Assembly (NCBI GenBank): GCA_013399015.1
Contig: VWZX01005643.1
Span: forward strand, 539,711 to 603,710
Direction: 5' to 3'
DNA length: 64,000 bases
From: Galbula dea
Lineage: Eukaryota > Chordata > Aves > Piciformes > Galbulidae
The notes under the pieces were generated by a model. The model made no database searches. It had not been told where the DNA came from and saw only the letters and a program-made list of their open reading frames with translations. The translations under genes and the position numbers were made by a program. The first letter of the stretch is position 1, and each line of letters opens with the position of its first letter. Below are positions 13,001-28,000 of this stretch, one piece after another.

Positions 13001-16000
13001 CTGGACCTACTGTCCCCAGATGATGTTCCTTTGGACAAGCCCTGGTCAGATCTCATGCACTGAACTCCATTTATTGGTGGGAGGTGCTGGGTTCACCCCT
13101 ACACATTCAGTTTCTTTGCATTCCAGAAGGAGTTCTGCAAGTTCTCAAACCACTCATGATAATAAGAGTGATAAATATGATAAATAGAACGTGTTGAGTG
13201 TGGATGACTGGGAGATTTACTTGAAAACTCACTCCTGATTCAAACAGAAGTACTGATATCTTCTAAGTGAATTAATTTACCAAATTCACTTACATAGGAA
13301 TTCATCTGTATCATTTAAAAATACATAGTTAGTATTTTAATATGAAATTTGAGTTTCTAACTTTCTGAAATTTGCAATTGCAATTTGAGATCCCAAATTT
13401 CTGATGCTTGCTGGACACTAATGAACTAATTGTAGTCTATAGTATTAAATATTAATCCCTCCATTCTTCATAAGGTAAACTGAGGTAAGTGAAGTGAGTA
13501 CTCCAGTAAACCTGAATGTAACCCAGATGTGTCAGGTTCCTCTCTATAGATCTTTAACAATGTGATCATCCTTGCAAAAGCCTCCATAAGGCTTGTCAAA
13601 TGATAACTTATTTATATAGGAGTTTTTTATTTCACTTGGATTAAGACAGTTGTAAGTACAAATACTAGGTCAAAGCATAGCTGATGGCAAAAATGCACAA
13701 AGCCTACATCAGGGATAATGCTCATAGTGGATTAAACTTCTTTTGATGGGTGCATGTAGCAGCTCTGGCTTCCTCACACTGCAGCACTTGAAGATGGTTT
13801 CAAACTGCAGGCTGGCAAAGGAAGGCTCCAGAAACAATTATCATCCCAGTCCATCTCTGTGTCCATGCCACCACTTGTGTGGGAGCACAATGAATCAAGG
13901 AGATAAAGAAGGGGTGGAATTCTTTTATTAGTAATGCTGTCTTATGTCAGCTGAAAGCATTAACTGCAGCCTAAATTAACATATGAAACAAGCTGAAAAC
14001 ACAGCCTAGGGTCAACATGTCATCAGAGACTGTATTTTCTGTAGCTATGTCCCATTGCCATGAGCAAAGTGGTCCCTGTTCTGGCTCTGCACTGGCACAG
14101 GATCACTCTTACACTTAAATGTCTTTTGGGCTGGGTAAGAAACTTTGGAATGCTAGGAGTGAATGGGGCAGTACTGTCACTATGTCCTCATAAGGCACCA
14201 AATGAATTCAATTTATGTCTGACTTCATTTGGAAACTCTTGTTTCTGTGTCTCTTATGAAGTCATCTACAAAGACTGCTTTTCTTTCTGACACTCTCTGC
14301 AGGTAGCTGATACTGGTCATTGCTGGAGGCCATGTATTTTCATACCAGATGGGAAAAGCTGATACAGGGACAGCCCTCCATTCTCCCAACCACCTTCCTT
14401 CCCCTGAGGCATCAACTCTCTATATTGTTTTCATTACTTTTAGCTTGTAACTAAGGATGATAATTGCTTTTCATACTTAAAAGACCAGCAAGAAGTTGAG
14501 GATTTACTGGTGAGACATTTAGGGATTGTGGTTGTGTACCCTTAAAAACAGACAGGTTCAGTAATCATTAATATACTAGGAAGAAGCTTCATTATGATAC
14601 ACACCCTCTTAAAGGCCTGCTGAAGAATCATACTAGACAGCCATTTATCCTACCTCTCCTCCAATGGCCCAAGCAAAAATGACTGTCTCACAGGTGAGAA
14701 AGGAGTCTGGCATGTTGGGATGGTAGCACTCATGCCCATAGTCCAGCACACTGTCATTCAAATTGCTGCTGCACTGGTAGAGCAGGATATGGTGCACCAG
14801 ATTCTCATGGCCTTTCTGGATCAATGGCTCAACCTGTCCATATGAAAATGAAAAAGAAAGAAAACACATTGCAGATGTGACTGTCTTCATGCAAGTAATG
14901 TAAACAGAACCAAAAACTGCATGGTGCATCTGTTTTAAGAGAGGAGACTTGACATTAGATTGTAGTTAGGCTGAGATGATACTTCAGCACTCTGCAACTC
15001 CAGGCACTGAAAACTTCATTGCTCAAGTGCACCAGCTGGGGACAGGAAGAAAATTCTATGTCTTCACAAACCTTCTGTTGCCATCTGTCTTGTTGTCTCT
15101 TCTCCCTTTCCAGTCTTGCACTGTCACTTTTCTTTCTCCCTGCCCAATCTCGTTGAGCTACATTCCAGCATGAAGGAGACATAATCCAGCTGAAAGTCTG
15201 TTCAGCTAAAGCATGTTGGCATCCAAACTACTCAGAACTTTTCATCCCTGTTTCTGCCTCTTTTGTACTATTTCAAACTAGAGTTGCCCATAGATTCTGT
15301 ACATCTAGGGTGAGCCTGGAGGTATACTCCACATTCCTCAGCAGCTCAAGATGGACTTTCAAATTTTTTTGACATTTACAAGAGATTAGAATTATTTTAC
15401 AATTTGCTCAGTTGTAAAGGCTTCATTAACATGAAGTCATTCCTGAGAGGTTGGGTTCTCCAGCCTGTTTGTGGCAGTGATGAGCTGGAGGGCTCTCAGG
15501 GGTGCCCTGGTGCCACCAGTATAATTTGACCACCGAACTTCAGGGTAGGCTGAAATGATTTCCTTCCCATGTAACAGTGTTCACTCTCTATTTGGTTGGA
15601 TGATGTTAAATCATCTCTGTCAGAGATGACATCCCTGGGGCAAACATGAATACTTCTGAAAAAATTATTTTGCTTTTCAGAAAGATCATACTCCACAAAA
15701 TATCAGCATACAGAAAACTGTAATAAAATTCAAGGAGTTTTTCCTTTGCTTTTGCTTTCAAAGGTTGCCTCCTAATCTATCATTTTTACCTTCAAGTTTA
15801 ATAAGGTAAAGATCAATGTTTCCACAAGAAAAGTAAAGCTTTGGCAATGCAACTCTTAAGAAGTTTGGGGCCATCCAATATCACCTTTTAGTATTAGGAA
15901 AGAGAAGGTATTTTAAACAGACAAAAAATGTATATACATCCTAAATTTGCATCCATTTGTTTGGTAAGCATGTGACCTTCAGCTACCAAGGACCAGCACA

Positions 16001-19000
16001 GTGCAAGCAAGAACAGTTTATTACATTATTAAAGTATTCTCAGCATGATATTTTTAGCAGAAATTTCTCTCTCTACTCTTTGTTCAAATTGCCAAGCCAA
16101 TCATAAAAGAGAAAGGGCAGGAAAAAGCAACCAGAGCCTGTGCATATCAAGACCACACGCATTGATATGAGTCTGCAAAATACCACTGAAGCTGGACTCT
16201 CGAGGAGTCCAGCTGCTGCTCAATACCTGCATGTCTGTCCAAGAAGTGCACAACCCAAACCCACCCACTTAGAACCACAGAATCACCAGAGTTGGAAGGG
16301 ACCTTAAAGATTATTAGTTCCAACCCCCCTGCCTGGCAGGGACACTTTCCACTACATTAGGTTGCTCAGAGCCCCATCCAGCCTCGTCTTAAAAGCTTCC
16401 AGGGATGAGGCTTCCACAACCTCTCTGGGCAACCTGTTCCACTGTCTCACCACCCTCATGGTGAAGAGCTTCCTCCTAAGATCTAATCTAAATCTACCCT
16501 CCTCTAGTTTGCATCCATTTCCCTTGGTTCTGTCACTATCTGACCTCCTAAAAAGTCCCTCACCAGCCCCCTTCAGATACTGGAAGGCCACAAGAAGGTC
16601 TCCTGGGAGCCTTCTCTTCTCCAGACTGAACAACCCCAACTCTCTCAGTCTGTCCTCATAGCAGAGGTGCTCCAGTCCTTTGATCATTCTCATGGCCCTT
16701 CTCTGGACTCACTCCAGCATTTCAATATCCATCTTGTAATAGGGGCTCCAGAACTGGTCACAATATTCCAGGTGGGGTCTCTACCCTTCACTGCCCTTAA
16801 AAGATAAGGGAAGGGTGCTGATTTACTTGGATGCACCAAAGGTTTGTTCTGATGGCAACACTGAAATACTTCACAAGAGACCTTCTGTACTGTTCTCAGT
16901 AATCTGTTTCTGTTAACATTACTATCATCCTAAATTAGTGCCCTGTGGAAGTAAAAGGTGTTTCTGAAGGAGATGAGTCAGTTTTCCCAAATATATCAGA
17001 CAAAGAGTCAGAAATCCTTTCCAGCTTGATGTTTCTTCTTCCCTCTGTTCCACCATCTACCTGCATATTTATCCAAATACTGAAGAACCAAGCCACACTC
17101 ATATCATGGCATTAAATAACAGTTTATCTATCTCAAGTAGTCTGAAGCTGCACAGAGTGTTTAGGTAAGTCAGGGAAACGGTTATGGGAATATTATCCAT
17201 GAAAAAAAGACTATTTTTATCTCAAGATGTGAGAGTTCTGCCTGCTGCTACAGGATCCCAGCACCTGCTGTGCTTACAACCTCTACTTCAAAACCAACTT
17301 CCCCTCAAAACAATGGGACACCGCCAAAATTAGAAACTCACATCCTGTCATCGCTTTTTAGTGTTGGCTACCTAAACAATAACAGCACTTCAAAAAGTAG
17401 CTTTGTTCAGCTTTCTCTGGTGAAGAAAAGAAAAAAAAAAACATCCAGAACAGACCCTTAAGCATCTTTCTGATGCATCCTCTATTCATCAGATGTCCAA
17501 ATATGAGCAGTAGTAGCCAAGTTACACTTCTGACACGTTTTTATCCCAATATTCTTAAAGAAATACCATGATTTTCTTGCCCCTTTTAAGTGAATGGAGA
17601 AAAAAAAGAAACTATTAAGACTGGTCAAAAAATCAATTAACAAAAATCTTAGGAAACTATAATTAAGGATATATTGTTCATGTCACAGAAATAGATAGAA
17701 GTATTTTAATGGCCAGCTCCCTATGGCTCACAGAACTGCTTCTGACTGAAATAAGAGGGGTGGACCCCCTAGACACATTGGGCTTCTTTTCTCTGATCTG
17801 GTGAATAGTTAATGCAATTATTTTCTAGAATAACTACAGCAGAAAAGAAAATTTAAAAATATGATCTCATTCCCTATTTTAGTGATTAACTACAGCAGGG
17901 ATTTAAACATGACAGTCAAGTTGCACAAGGGAGGGTCAAGTTGGATATTTGGAAAAATTTCTTCCCTGAAAGAGCTGTTAGACTTTGGCCCAAGCTGCCC
18001 AGGGAAGTGGTGGAGTCACCATCCCTAGAGGGGTTCAAAAAATGTGCAGACATGGCACTTGGTGATATGGTTTAGTGACATGGGATTGTTGGGTCAATGG
18101 TTGGATTTGATGATCTTAGAGGTCTTTTCCAACCTAAATATTTCTGTGATTCTATGATTGTCTTGCCTGAAGCTGTTTACTACATCCCAGATGTAGTGCT
18201 GCCCTATTTACTCAGCCATTTGTTAGTTTAGCTTACAGAATAAGTTGGCTATCTAGGCTGCCTCATTCTACCTCTCTCACTTTCCACAAAGAACATCTGT
18301 ACATCTTAGTTTCCTCCAATCTCAGAAAAAATTCCAAAACCTGTTTTTTATATTTTTTTAACAAACAAAATTCTTGGGTTTTGTCCAGCCTTACAAACAC
18401 TGGTGAACAATGACTGATTTTCTCAAATATGTGGCCAAATTCACCAAATCATTAATGCATTTCAAGCTGTCCCAGGTGCAAAATGAGTTTCTACAGCAGG
18501 TATCTACAATTAACTATCACCTAGATCACCATGGCCTGGTTTCCAGAGTGCTTGCAGCTTCAATGAATTATAACACAATTTGCAGTGCTCATCTCCTACA
18601 AGATTATTCCTGTTTTAATAGATCTTTGTGAATATTGATCCCTAACTATAGGCTTTCATTCATCACATGTGGACTCTTTAATGCACACATTCAAACTTAC
18701 CATTTATTCTTCTTTTTTTAAGCATGAAGTTTTTGGTTCTTTGATAGTCTTTAAGAGTCTCCTCTTCTCCAGGCTAACCAACCGCAGTTCCCTCAGCTGC
18801 TCCTCATAAGACTTATTCTCCAGAATCTGCCTTTCACTGTTAATAATTATGAGGAATCTGTGACTTTGAAACAATTACTTTCCCTTTCCTTGCTAATACC
18901 TACCCAAGGAATTAGCCAAGGGACTCAAGAAAGTGGCTGAAAGGAAACTGAAAAGGTATATGCATATAACTACTTATTTTCCCCATTTCACCTCATACTT

Positions 19001-22000
19001 TGGGACTGGTGCTTTCACTGTTGCTGACATGCAAGGAAGATCCAGCTGTCAGGGTTCATCTCTTTGCCATGTTGTGAATAAGCCTGCAGAGATACTGCAC
19101 CACCAGGGCACCTCAGTGACTTCTTCCCCTGCAGGCAAAGTGCATTTTCTGCTTGACATTTCCTAACTGCCAGAGGCTTGGAGGACAAAAACCCTACATC
19201 CACCCTACATCAAAATGTTGAAAGTGTTAGGGACAGCAAAAAATAAGTGCATGCAACAAGACACAATCTCTCCTCCTTCTCATGAAACCTGCAGAAAGAA
19301 GCTCCTGTTTTATTATTCATGATGCTTTGCTTTATGCACCCTCTCTACCTTTCCTGAAAGCTTGAGCTAAAGATCTTCCTAACCAAGCACACTGACATAT
19401 ATGAACTTCTCTGACTCCCACTAACAGAAGTAGAAAATAGGTGCACTATAATCCCCCATCACATCAAATAAGGGTTCCCAAAGAAGAAAGTATTTAAAAT
19501 ACACCACATTCCAATGAAAAATGAATACACTGCTTTCTGCAACCAAAAGTATGAGTTACAGTTACAGTGTTTGATCAGACCTGTACTCATCAGGTAGGTT
19601 GAGAGGTTTTAGAGAACTCCTTTCATCATACTGAATCTCTTAGCACTTCTGAAAATACTGACTTTCAAAGAACATAAAATCACAACTTTTCAATTTATTA
19701 TCAAGATAAAATGAGTAAGACTTGCTTTCCACTTGTTAATTTAACAGAAGCCCTGTTCTACTCAACAGGCTGACAACACATGAACAAACAAAATACTTAT
19801 CTCTGCCACTGCTGGGTTACTCAGCTTCAGTTTTTCTTCCTCTCTTATTTATTTCTTATTATCTCTTTGCCTGCTGCACAAACTGTACACAGCACATGCC
19901 ATTGTTTCTTCAACAGCCAAGCCAAAATTGTAGCATAACAGAGCCTTGCATCATAAGAGGTGAGATGGGGTATGGAGGAGTTTATTTTCCAAAGCAAGAT
20001 TCAAATACAGGACAGAATCCCAAGTTGAAATAACAAAGCTGAGTTAATTATTGATTGAATTATTTAAGCTATATTTTTGGTATTTGGGTTTAGCTGGTTT
20101 TGGGTACACTTTAAAAGGCATAATAAAAATTCCAACATCAGTATGGAGAAATAATTACCATACCTCTGTTTTAAGCTGCAGAATATTTATTGGAGAAGAA
20201 TACTTGTTGCTGTGCTGTTAGCTTGGAGAGGAGGCTATATATCTAAATTCACACAAATCCTCCTGTCCACATACTACTGCTAATGATGACGTTGCACATC
20301 CAGAATTTCTACAGTTGAGTGCTCAGTACAACACAAGTATTTTAACTAGGAAAGCAGAATCAAACAACACAATGACCAGTGATACCAAACATTTTTAAAT
20401 GAGAACTAGAGATGGGGTTAGGGCTTCTTGTTCTCTCTGCCATCATGTCCATTCCTAAATTCTTATTCCTAATTAATCCCCTGGAACTCTGCCACTCATA
20501 AAGCATTTCAGACTTTAAAGGCATGCAGTAATTTAAATCCCAAAGAGATATACCTCAAAGAACTAATCATAACACATTGTTTTTGACTGTGGTGTGTCTG
20601 AAGATTTAATATAAGGTATTTAGTAAGAGTTAAAAAGTTTAACCCTGAGGAGCAATCTGATAAAAAGCTCAAGTCAAGAAAAAACATGTTCCATTCATTT
20701 ATGCTTCCTGCAACTACCCTCACAGCCCTCCTAGGCAGCAGAAACACCAGCAGAGTGGTTGTGGTATTCAGTGTGGCCATAGTCTCTCTGTGTAGTTGAC
20801 ACACTCCAAGCAGAATTAATGGGCAATTAATCAGCAACATTATTACAATACTGTTTTCACAAGGAAGTAATGAAGTAATATGGAACCAAAGATGTTTCAG
20901 AACTAAAGCCAAAAATGGGTAGTCTATAAAGAGTTTAGATTTGTTCAAGAGGAGCATTTGAAGAGTATAAATACTAAAGGCAACAAAGGTACTCTCATTT
21001 GTTCATGAAATCACCATTCATGCACAGTGATGTCTGTTTCTTTGAGATGGCAATGAAAGTGGTTTTAACTCTATTATACAACTGCAAAATCACTCAGTCA
21101 CAGAATCATTAAGGATGGAAGAGACCTCTAAGATCATCAAGTCCAACCATCAACCTGTCACCACCATGTCACTGAACCATGTCTCTAAGTACCACATCTC
21201 TATGTTTTTTAAACCCCTCCAGGATGGATGACTTCACCACTTCCCTGGGCAGACTGATCTCTGATCCATCCAGACACTCACCTCACACTCCAAACCATAT
21301 CAAGTCAGAGTTTACTACCTATGAACTTCCAGTTCTGGCATTTGCACAGAAGATGTTTCACAAGTGTTCACTTAAAGCCCAGTTCTAGTTTGCAATATTT
21401 TATTGTCTGCTATAAGAAGAGATGTTGACTGCAGTTGGTTGCAGGCAACTCCTGAACACAATTTTCTTCTCTTTTCAGTGCACTACCTAGTCACAGGTTA
21501 CTCTAAAACCAGACACAAAGCTAAGGATGAGGAAGAAGAAATAAAAACACGACAAAATGGGATTAACTAATGGTAATTTTCTCCTCAAGGTCACTCCACA
21601 AATCATCTCAGAATTGGGAGGTGAAACTCCAGGGAGCTTCACAAAAATTGTACCTTGTTCTTCTCCATGCTCACCATAGGTCAAATTTTAAGTTAAGACT
21701 CCTGGCATCTGACACTTGTCTCTACCTAGAAATTACATATCTTGTGGCTTTCATTTAACTAGAAAATCACATAAAACACATATTTTCCCACCATGTGCTG
21801 GCACAGTCAATACATTGCCATAGTGCATGGGTGTTGTTTCAATTTTAAAAGGAAAAATTAGAGAAACTGGATTAAATTAACTCAATATTCAAGTTTGCTG
21901 ATGACAAAAATGAAGTAGTTTGGTTTTGCATACAATTTATGGGATAAATAATGCAGCAACAGCTGCATAGTTTAGGTATTCCCATTGTAAAGACAAGTGG

Positions 22001-25000
22001 ACCCCTACAGAAAAAGAGAATGTTCCACTAAGAATATAAAGTTTGGCTTGACAGTAAAATCTGTGGTCATATGTTGTTTCATGTCCTGTTACAGAATGAA
22101 ATAATATATGAAATAACTTTACATATTAAATAATTTAGCAGAGAATGAGAGAAGACAATATTTCTGTTATTTCCTGAGAAAGTTGCTAGGGAAACTTTTA
22201 ATTTCCAGCCAGTTCAGCTATATGATTCTCACTGCAGAGCCAATTCTTGCCCTGAAGAGAACCCTCCAGATCAAAGGGCAGATAGCTTACAAGCTCTCCA
22301 GCATAAGATGATCCTTTGGGTGCCAATTTAATTTACCAAGGCTGAAATTTCTTTGCTGGGGAACATAGAGGAAAATACAGAACATTTGTTTGTGTCAGGC
22401 TGCATGATCCAATTCACTAGAGTTATCACATTGAGCAGAATGTAGAAGTTCAAGCCAGAGAACAACAAGCAGTTGCTGTCTGGTATCACTCAAGTTAGAA
22501 ATCAGTGCCCTCATTTAGATACTGACAGCTCCAAGCTGCCCTTCTGGCTTTCAATCAATCTGGCTCTTAAACTGGAGCCCCTTTGTATTTTCACACTGGG
22601 GTCTTTGGTATTCCTAAAGCATTCCACTGTCAAAAGGAAGAGTTACTCTTGGCAACAAGACTTTTTTGAAGTTTTTTAACTTCCTTATCAGAGATTGCCC
22701 CAAAACTGAACATGAAGATTAACTAGCAGCTGCTGGTGTGCAGCTCTAACACAGACCTTTCTCTAGTTGAGAAGAGGCTGCCTTTTCTGAGGAGATCCAC
22801 AATGGAAAACATTGGTGCTTACATAAAAATATACTCAGTGTGATGCTTCTCAGCTAATGCTAAATAATTAAGAGTTTTTTCTGGTGATAAGCTTGGCCTG
22901 TTTTCACTAGTCACTTGCTAAGTTCTGTGCCAAGAACTTAGAGTTGTGGCTGAGAACAGTTCATTTTCCCTAGAGGCAAATCAAAAATGAATTTAAACAA
23001 ATCAGTTATTATGTTGCATTTTCTGCTCCTATTCCAATCTCTTCTGTCCCCTGCCCATTTTGGTGAGACATCCACCTGATTCATCCTTCTGATTCATCCA
23101 TCTGAGAGCTACACATCTAATACTGGCTGGGTATCTGGATTTTCTCATTTGTCGAGGAAGAGAGAAACTGAACCAGGAAGGGGAATGCTTGAGCTCTTGT
23201 GTTACAGATACCTCCTTTAGGATGATACAAATGGCTTTTTTTGTCACTGTAAGGTCATTTAAGCTGCTGGTTCAGACCAGTAGATAAGCCAAGTTAGATG
23301 AGAGGAAGCTCATCCTCATGATTGAAAATTTACAGTATTTAAAGTGTTGCCTGAGTTTAATGTAGCATTCATGGAGTGTACTTTAAAGACACTGAATTTT
23401 GGCCACATAACTTAATCCCCAGCACTGGGCTTCTCCCCCATTTCAGCAGCACTAAACCTCCTCACTCCATTCCCATAAGCAGGCTCAAATAATGCACATG
23501 AAGGGAGTGCTTATACAGGAATTCAAATGTTTAAGAGCTTCCAAAATGCAGCCTTCTTTTCAACACTAAAGTCCCTTTAAAATTGGGTGTCTCTTTAAAA
23601 ACTACTCTTACAGAATCTGAATTATTTTATGCTCAAGCACAGCCACTTCACAGCCTTTCTGCCAGAATTTCTCTGACTGTACTAGCTTCAAAAACACCCA
23701 AAAAGTTTGGAACTACAGGAAAATGAGTGATTCTTAGAGAAGAGACATGTAGATACAGCTAAATGACCCCACCACCCAGGTGGATTTGTATTTTACATAA
23801 ACAGCTTTTCCTACTCATAACAGTGAAATTCAATATCTGATATGTTCTTGTCTATGAGATTATGACTACTGAAGTCTGAGGAGCTACTTTCCCTGAGGAA
23901 AACACAATGTATTTCAAAGAAATTAAGGAAATATAAAGGGAAAATTTACAGTGTTGAAACTAGCACAGACATGAAGCTGAAAAACTTCATGCAAATTGAT
24001 TATGGCACATCAGGCATGTAGAATATACATATCATTCCTTCACCAGTATATACTGTAGATCTTCAGAAGCTTACACACTCTACATTAAATAATTGTTTCA
24101 GGTGCAGTAGAAGACCAGAGGTATAGAGAATGCACAGAAAATCTAGAGATAGGAGAGGAAATACTGTATTTTAAGGTGTTCCAATTGCAGCAGATAAAAC
24201 AAAGGAGCCCATGGGAGACCTGTAGTTAATTTGAAACCAAAGCAATAAATCTTTAGCAGATGTTAGTTATATTAATAAGCAACACAATTAAATTGAACTA
24301 ACAGAAGACAAGGAATATTGAAATTTAAGCTAAAGATAGTAATAATAATAATTTAAGCTGTTTCTGCAGAGACACAAGTAGAAAGAGCAATAAAACCAAA
24401 CTTTGCACATAAAGCAAAAGCTGTATTTCTCAAAATACTGGGAAGTATTTCTCAGGAATGTGAAACAAATTTTCACTTTCATGCTGCTGGTAAGTATCTT
24501 CATGATGCCAGTTCCCATCTCAGTGGTACAAGAGTTAAAGGATTTCAGAAGCTCAAGCACTGCCCCTGAATAAGGTGATTTTTTTGCTTCTTCATTTGGG
24601 GATTTTTTGTTGGTTTTTAACTAAAAATGTTAAGACATAAACTTTTAAAGTGGGTGATTGATGAGAGGGAGGGTGCTGCAGACTGCTCGTTTCAGTGTGT
24701 GCTCCTCTGCACAAGCACCTCTGGCTCTGCAGCCCTCACTCCCACCCTGGTGAGCAGTGACTACAGCAGAGAAGCTCAAACTTTTTCATGCAGAAGTCAG
24801 GGCATGGACATGCCTGTGTGTTTGCTTTGCCAGCAGGTCCCCACCTCTGAGGGGCGCTGCCAGAGCAGAGGCCCTTTCCTAGGTGCAGATGGTGAAACCA
24901 GAGAACTTTCTTTAAGGGTGTGATTCAAGAGGCACAGTCAGGATCAGTCAGAATCATGATATAACAGAGAATTGCAAAAATCCTGGCAAAAAATAACCTT

Positions 25001-28000
25001 AAAGCTATCTCCAGAAGGTCTGGGCTAATTAGTGGAACACCTTTTTTTCTAAGAAAGCTACTTCTGAGAATGCTCTTAGTTAGCTTCTGTGTGTGAGAAA
25101 GTAAAAATCCCTTGGGTTGTAAGCCTGAGGCACACACCACAGCCTGAAGCTGAAAGCAGCAGAACAGACCAATGCACACATAGCTGCAGGAGCTGTTTGG
25201 AGCCCAGCAGCAATGTGCTCTCCCATGCAAAGAGAAGCCAAGGTCCACCACCACAGGACCACTGCAGAGCCATCCTGCAAACAGCAGATCTGAAGAAAGG
25301 CTATTGCCTGCTGTTATCTCCAAGCAATCCCTTTAATCTCTTCTGTGTATTGTTATTTTCAAAATTGACCTACTGCCCTGATACTTGGTTCTGCTAACAA
25401 AAAAAAAAAAGGGAAGGAAAACCTGCAGAAGCTTAACAAATTTTCAAGCAGCAACTGCTCATTCAGGAAGACATCTTGAAGCTGAGGAGTGATGTACTCT
25501 GACAGAGCCACAAACCAGTTCAGGGTCCAATATGGCTGTAATCTGGGTAACTCTTAAGATTATACCCAGCTACTGAGAAACTGTCTTATTTTGGTTTATT
25601 TCTTAGCAGGCATAATGTTAGGATCAGTTATTTCTCCAAGACTTCCCAGAGGCTTCAGAGAAGATCTTGTAACAGAAGGCTTTGCAGAGACATGTAGGAA
25701 AACACCTTCTATTCCTTAGGGAAGAAGTTGCAAGAGAGAGGAAACATAGGAGGATAAAAGAGAGCAGTCCTAACTCTGGCTGGATGCCTCTGTTCTCTAT
25801 TAGGAAATGCAGCATAAGGAGAAATTCCTGAGCCATGTCCTTAGTCTACCCTATGAGATGAATAGAAGATTACAATCTTATCTCTTGCACAATTTACATG
25901 TCATGTAGTGCAGCTTGGTGAAGAAAACTCAATAAAAATAGACTGTTTCTCATTACCTGAGGTTCTTGGAAAGTAGCAGGAACATTATACAAAGAGAAAG
26001 AAAAGACATTAAGGTCTCACATAATTTACCTGCAGCTGATTTTGAGATCTTTTATGCTAGCTATTTATCTTGTGCTAGCAGAAGAACCCAGGCCTTGTAA
26101 ACACTACCTAAACAAGCCCTTTGATTCACCTCAAATCAAAAGCTTGCTTATGCAAGTAGTCAGGTGGAGGATGGTGCCTGAGCTACCTGGGAGACAAAGG
26201 TAGCATATTGGGACATCTGCAAATAAAGTTTCACATTGCCCAGAGAATCATTCAGTTTTGGGGATTTTTTTCCCCATGAGAAGAAAAAGCAGAAGAGAGG
26301 AAAAGGATGAGTCCAGCAGCAGAAATGTTTCATTTGTGCAAGCACCAGTCTGGACTCATGGACCAATGGCCTAGCTCCATCTGAGGGACTTCTGTCCTGC
26401 TCCTGGAACACACCCACAGGGATTCAGTTCACAAGCACCATGACTGCACCATGGCAGTAACCACATCAAAGTAAGCAAGAATAACTTGAAGATTCACTTC
26501 AGAAGCATGCTTCTCATCCAAATGAGTCTTGTGAGGAGCAGCTGAGGGAATTGGGGTTGGTTAGTCTGGAAAAAAGAAGGCTCAGGGGAGACTTTCTCGC
26601 TCCCTACAACTACCAGAAAGGAGGCTGGAGCTAGGTGGAGGTCAGTCTCTTCTAGCAATAGGACAAGAGGAAACAGACTCAAACTGTGCCAGGGGAGGTT
26701 CAGGTTGGATATTAGGAAAAATGCCTTCATTGAAAGAGTAGTTAGGCATTGGTCCAAGCTGCCCAGGGAAGTGATGGAGTCACCATCCCTGCAGGTGTTC
26801 AAAAAACATGTAGATGTGGCACTTGGCAAGATGGTTTAATGGGCATAGGGGTCTTGGGTCTATTGGGGTACTTGATGATCATGGAGGTCTTTTCCAACCT
26901 AAATGATTCTGTGATTCTATGCAACTCATCACCAAATGTATCACTTACTCAGCTCTTACACCTAGAACTAGATTTAATTTACAAAATAGATCTGTAAATG
27001 CTTTGAACAGGTTCTGCCTGACAGCACATAGTTATTCTTTTTAAAAATAATGCAAAGTCAATGGTAGTTAAAAATTCCTTTTTAATCAGAAATCTGGATT
27101 CAGAATCTGGCTTTCATTAACCAGAGGTGATTATAAGTCTTGTCTATTTTTTTCACAGACAATTCCCTTCATTAAAATATTGTGCTTTCCTAATGAAAAT
27201 GTTATTCTTAAAAATACATTCTCATAAAATGCTCAGAGCAATTTTCAAGAAGAAAGGAATGACAAAGAGTAGCTGAACAGGATGAAAAAAATCTAATTAT
27301 GGCTGCTGCACCTGTTTGAAACTCTGTGTCACCAGCAGATTTACACACATGCACAGCTAAGCACACACTTCCATGGTGCTGATGGCACACATTGGCCAAC
27401 AAGAGCTGAACTGCACTTCAGTATTCCACAAAATCACACAGGAGGACAGAGTGGCCAAAGTCATCTCACATGCACACTGCTTAAATAGATTGAATTATAC
27501 AAGAGACAAAGTTTTCTTATTTTTTAAACTATCTTTTTTCTGTCTGTGAAAATGACATGTGTAGCTGTGAATGAAAATGGTGCTGCAGAAGGAATCCTGA
27601 ATCAACATCTGCAGAAGTATTTACCTAACACAGACAGTTTGATCAGGCCAAATAATTCATCTGTCCTCCCTTTTGTGAAATTCAATCTGTGTTTGCAGAG
27701 CTAATATCCTCCTGAGCAGCCATAAGCCCCATCCTTTGGGCATCAGTAGGCTTCAGGAAATGTTTAATCAGTTTGCAAGAGTGCATAGATCCAATTCCAC
27801 CACAACTCTCTCTGTGTCAACTACAACAGTCACATACAGGAGAATATAATTTGTGCTTCTGAAGAGAAATGCTAAGGATGTGTTTCCACATAATTGTTCT
27901 CTTTCTGTAATCATTTTTCTTTCTCAAAACATTTTCAAGTGGCAAGATGAAATTTGTTTGCTATTCTGAAGGTGGAAAGCCACTAAGGATTCTACTCTAT

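Larger units (their letters stand above)
12269..14653 (-). other. MOXD1: MOXD1 intron 5
   Basis: 2385 bp with two short, old CR1 pieces in opposite orientations (12519-12597 and 12851-12965). The remainder shows nothing recognised. Confidence 0.85.

Noticed and set aside
16362..16661. Plus-strand ORF over the CR1 copy
   Set aside because: It is the antisense of the CR1 ORF2 C-terminus; not a host gene.
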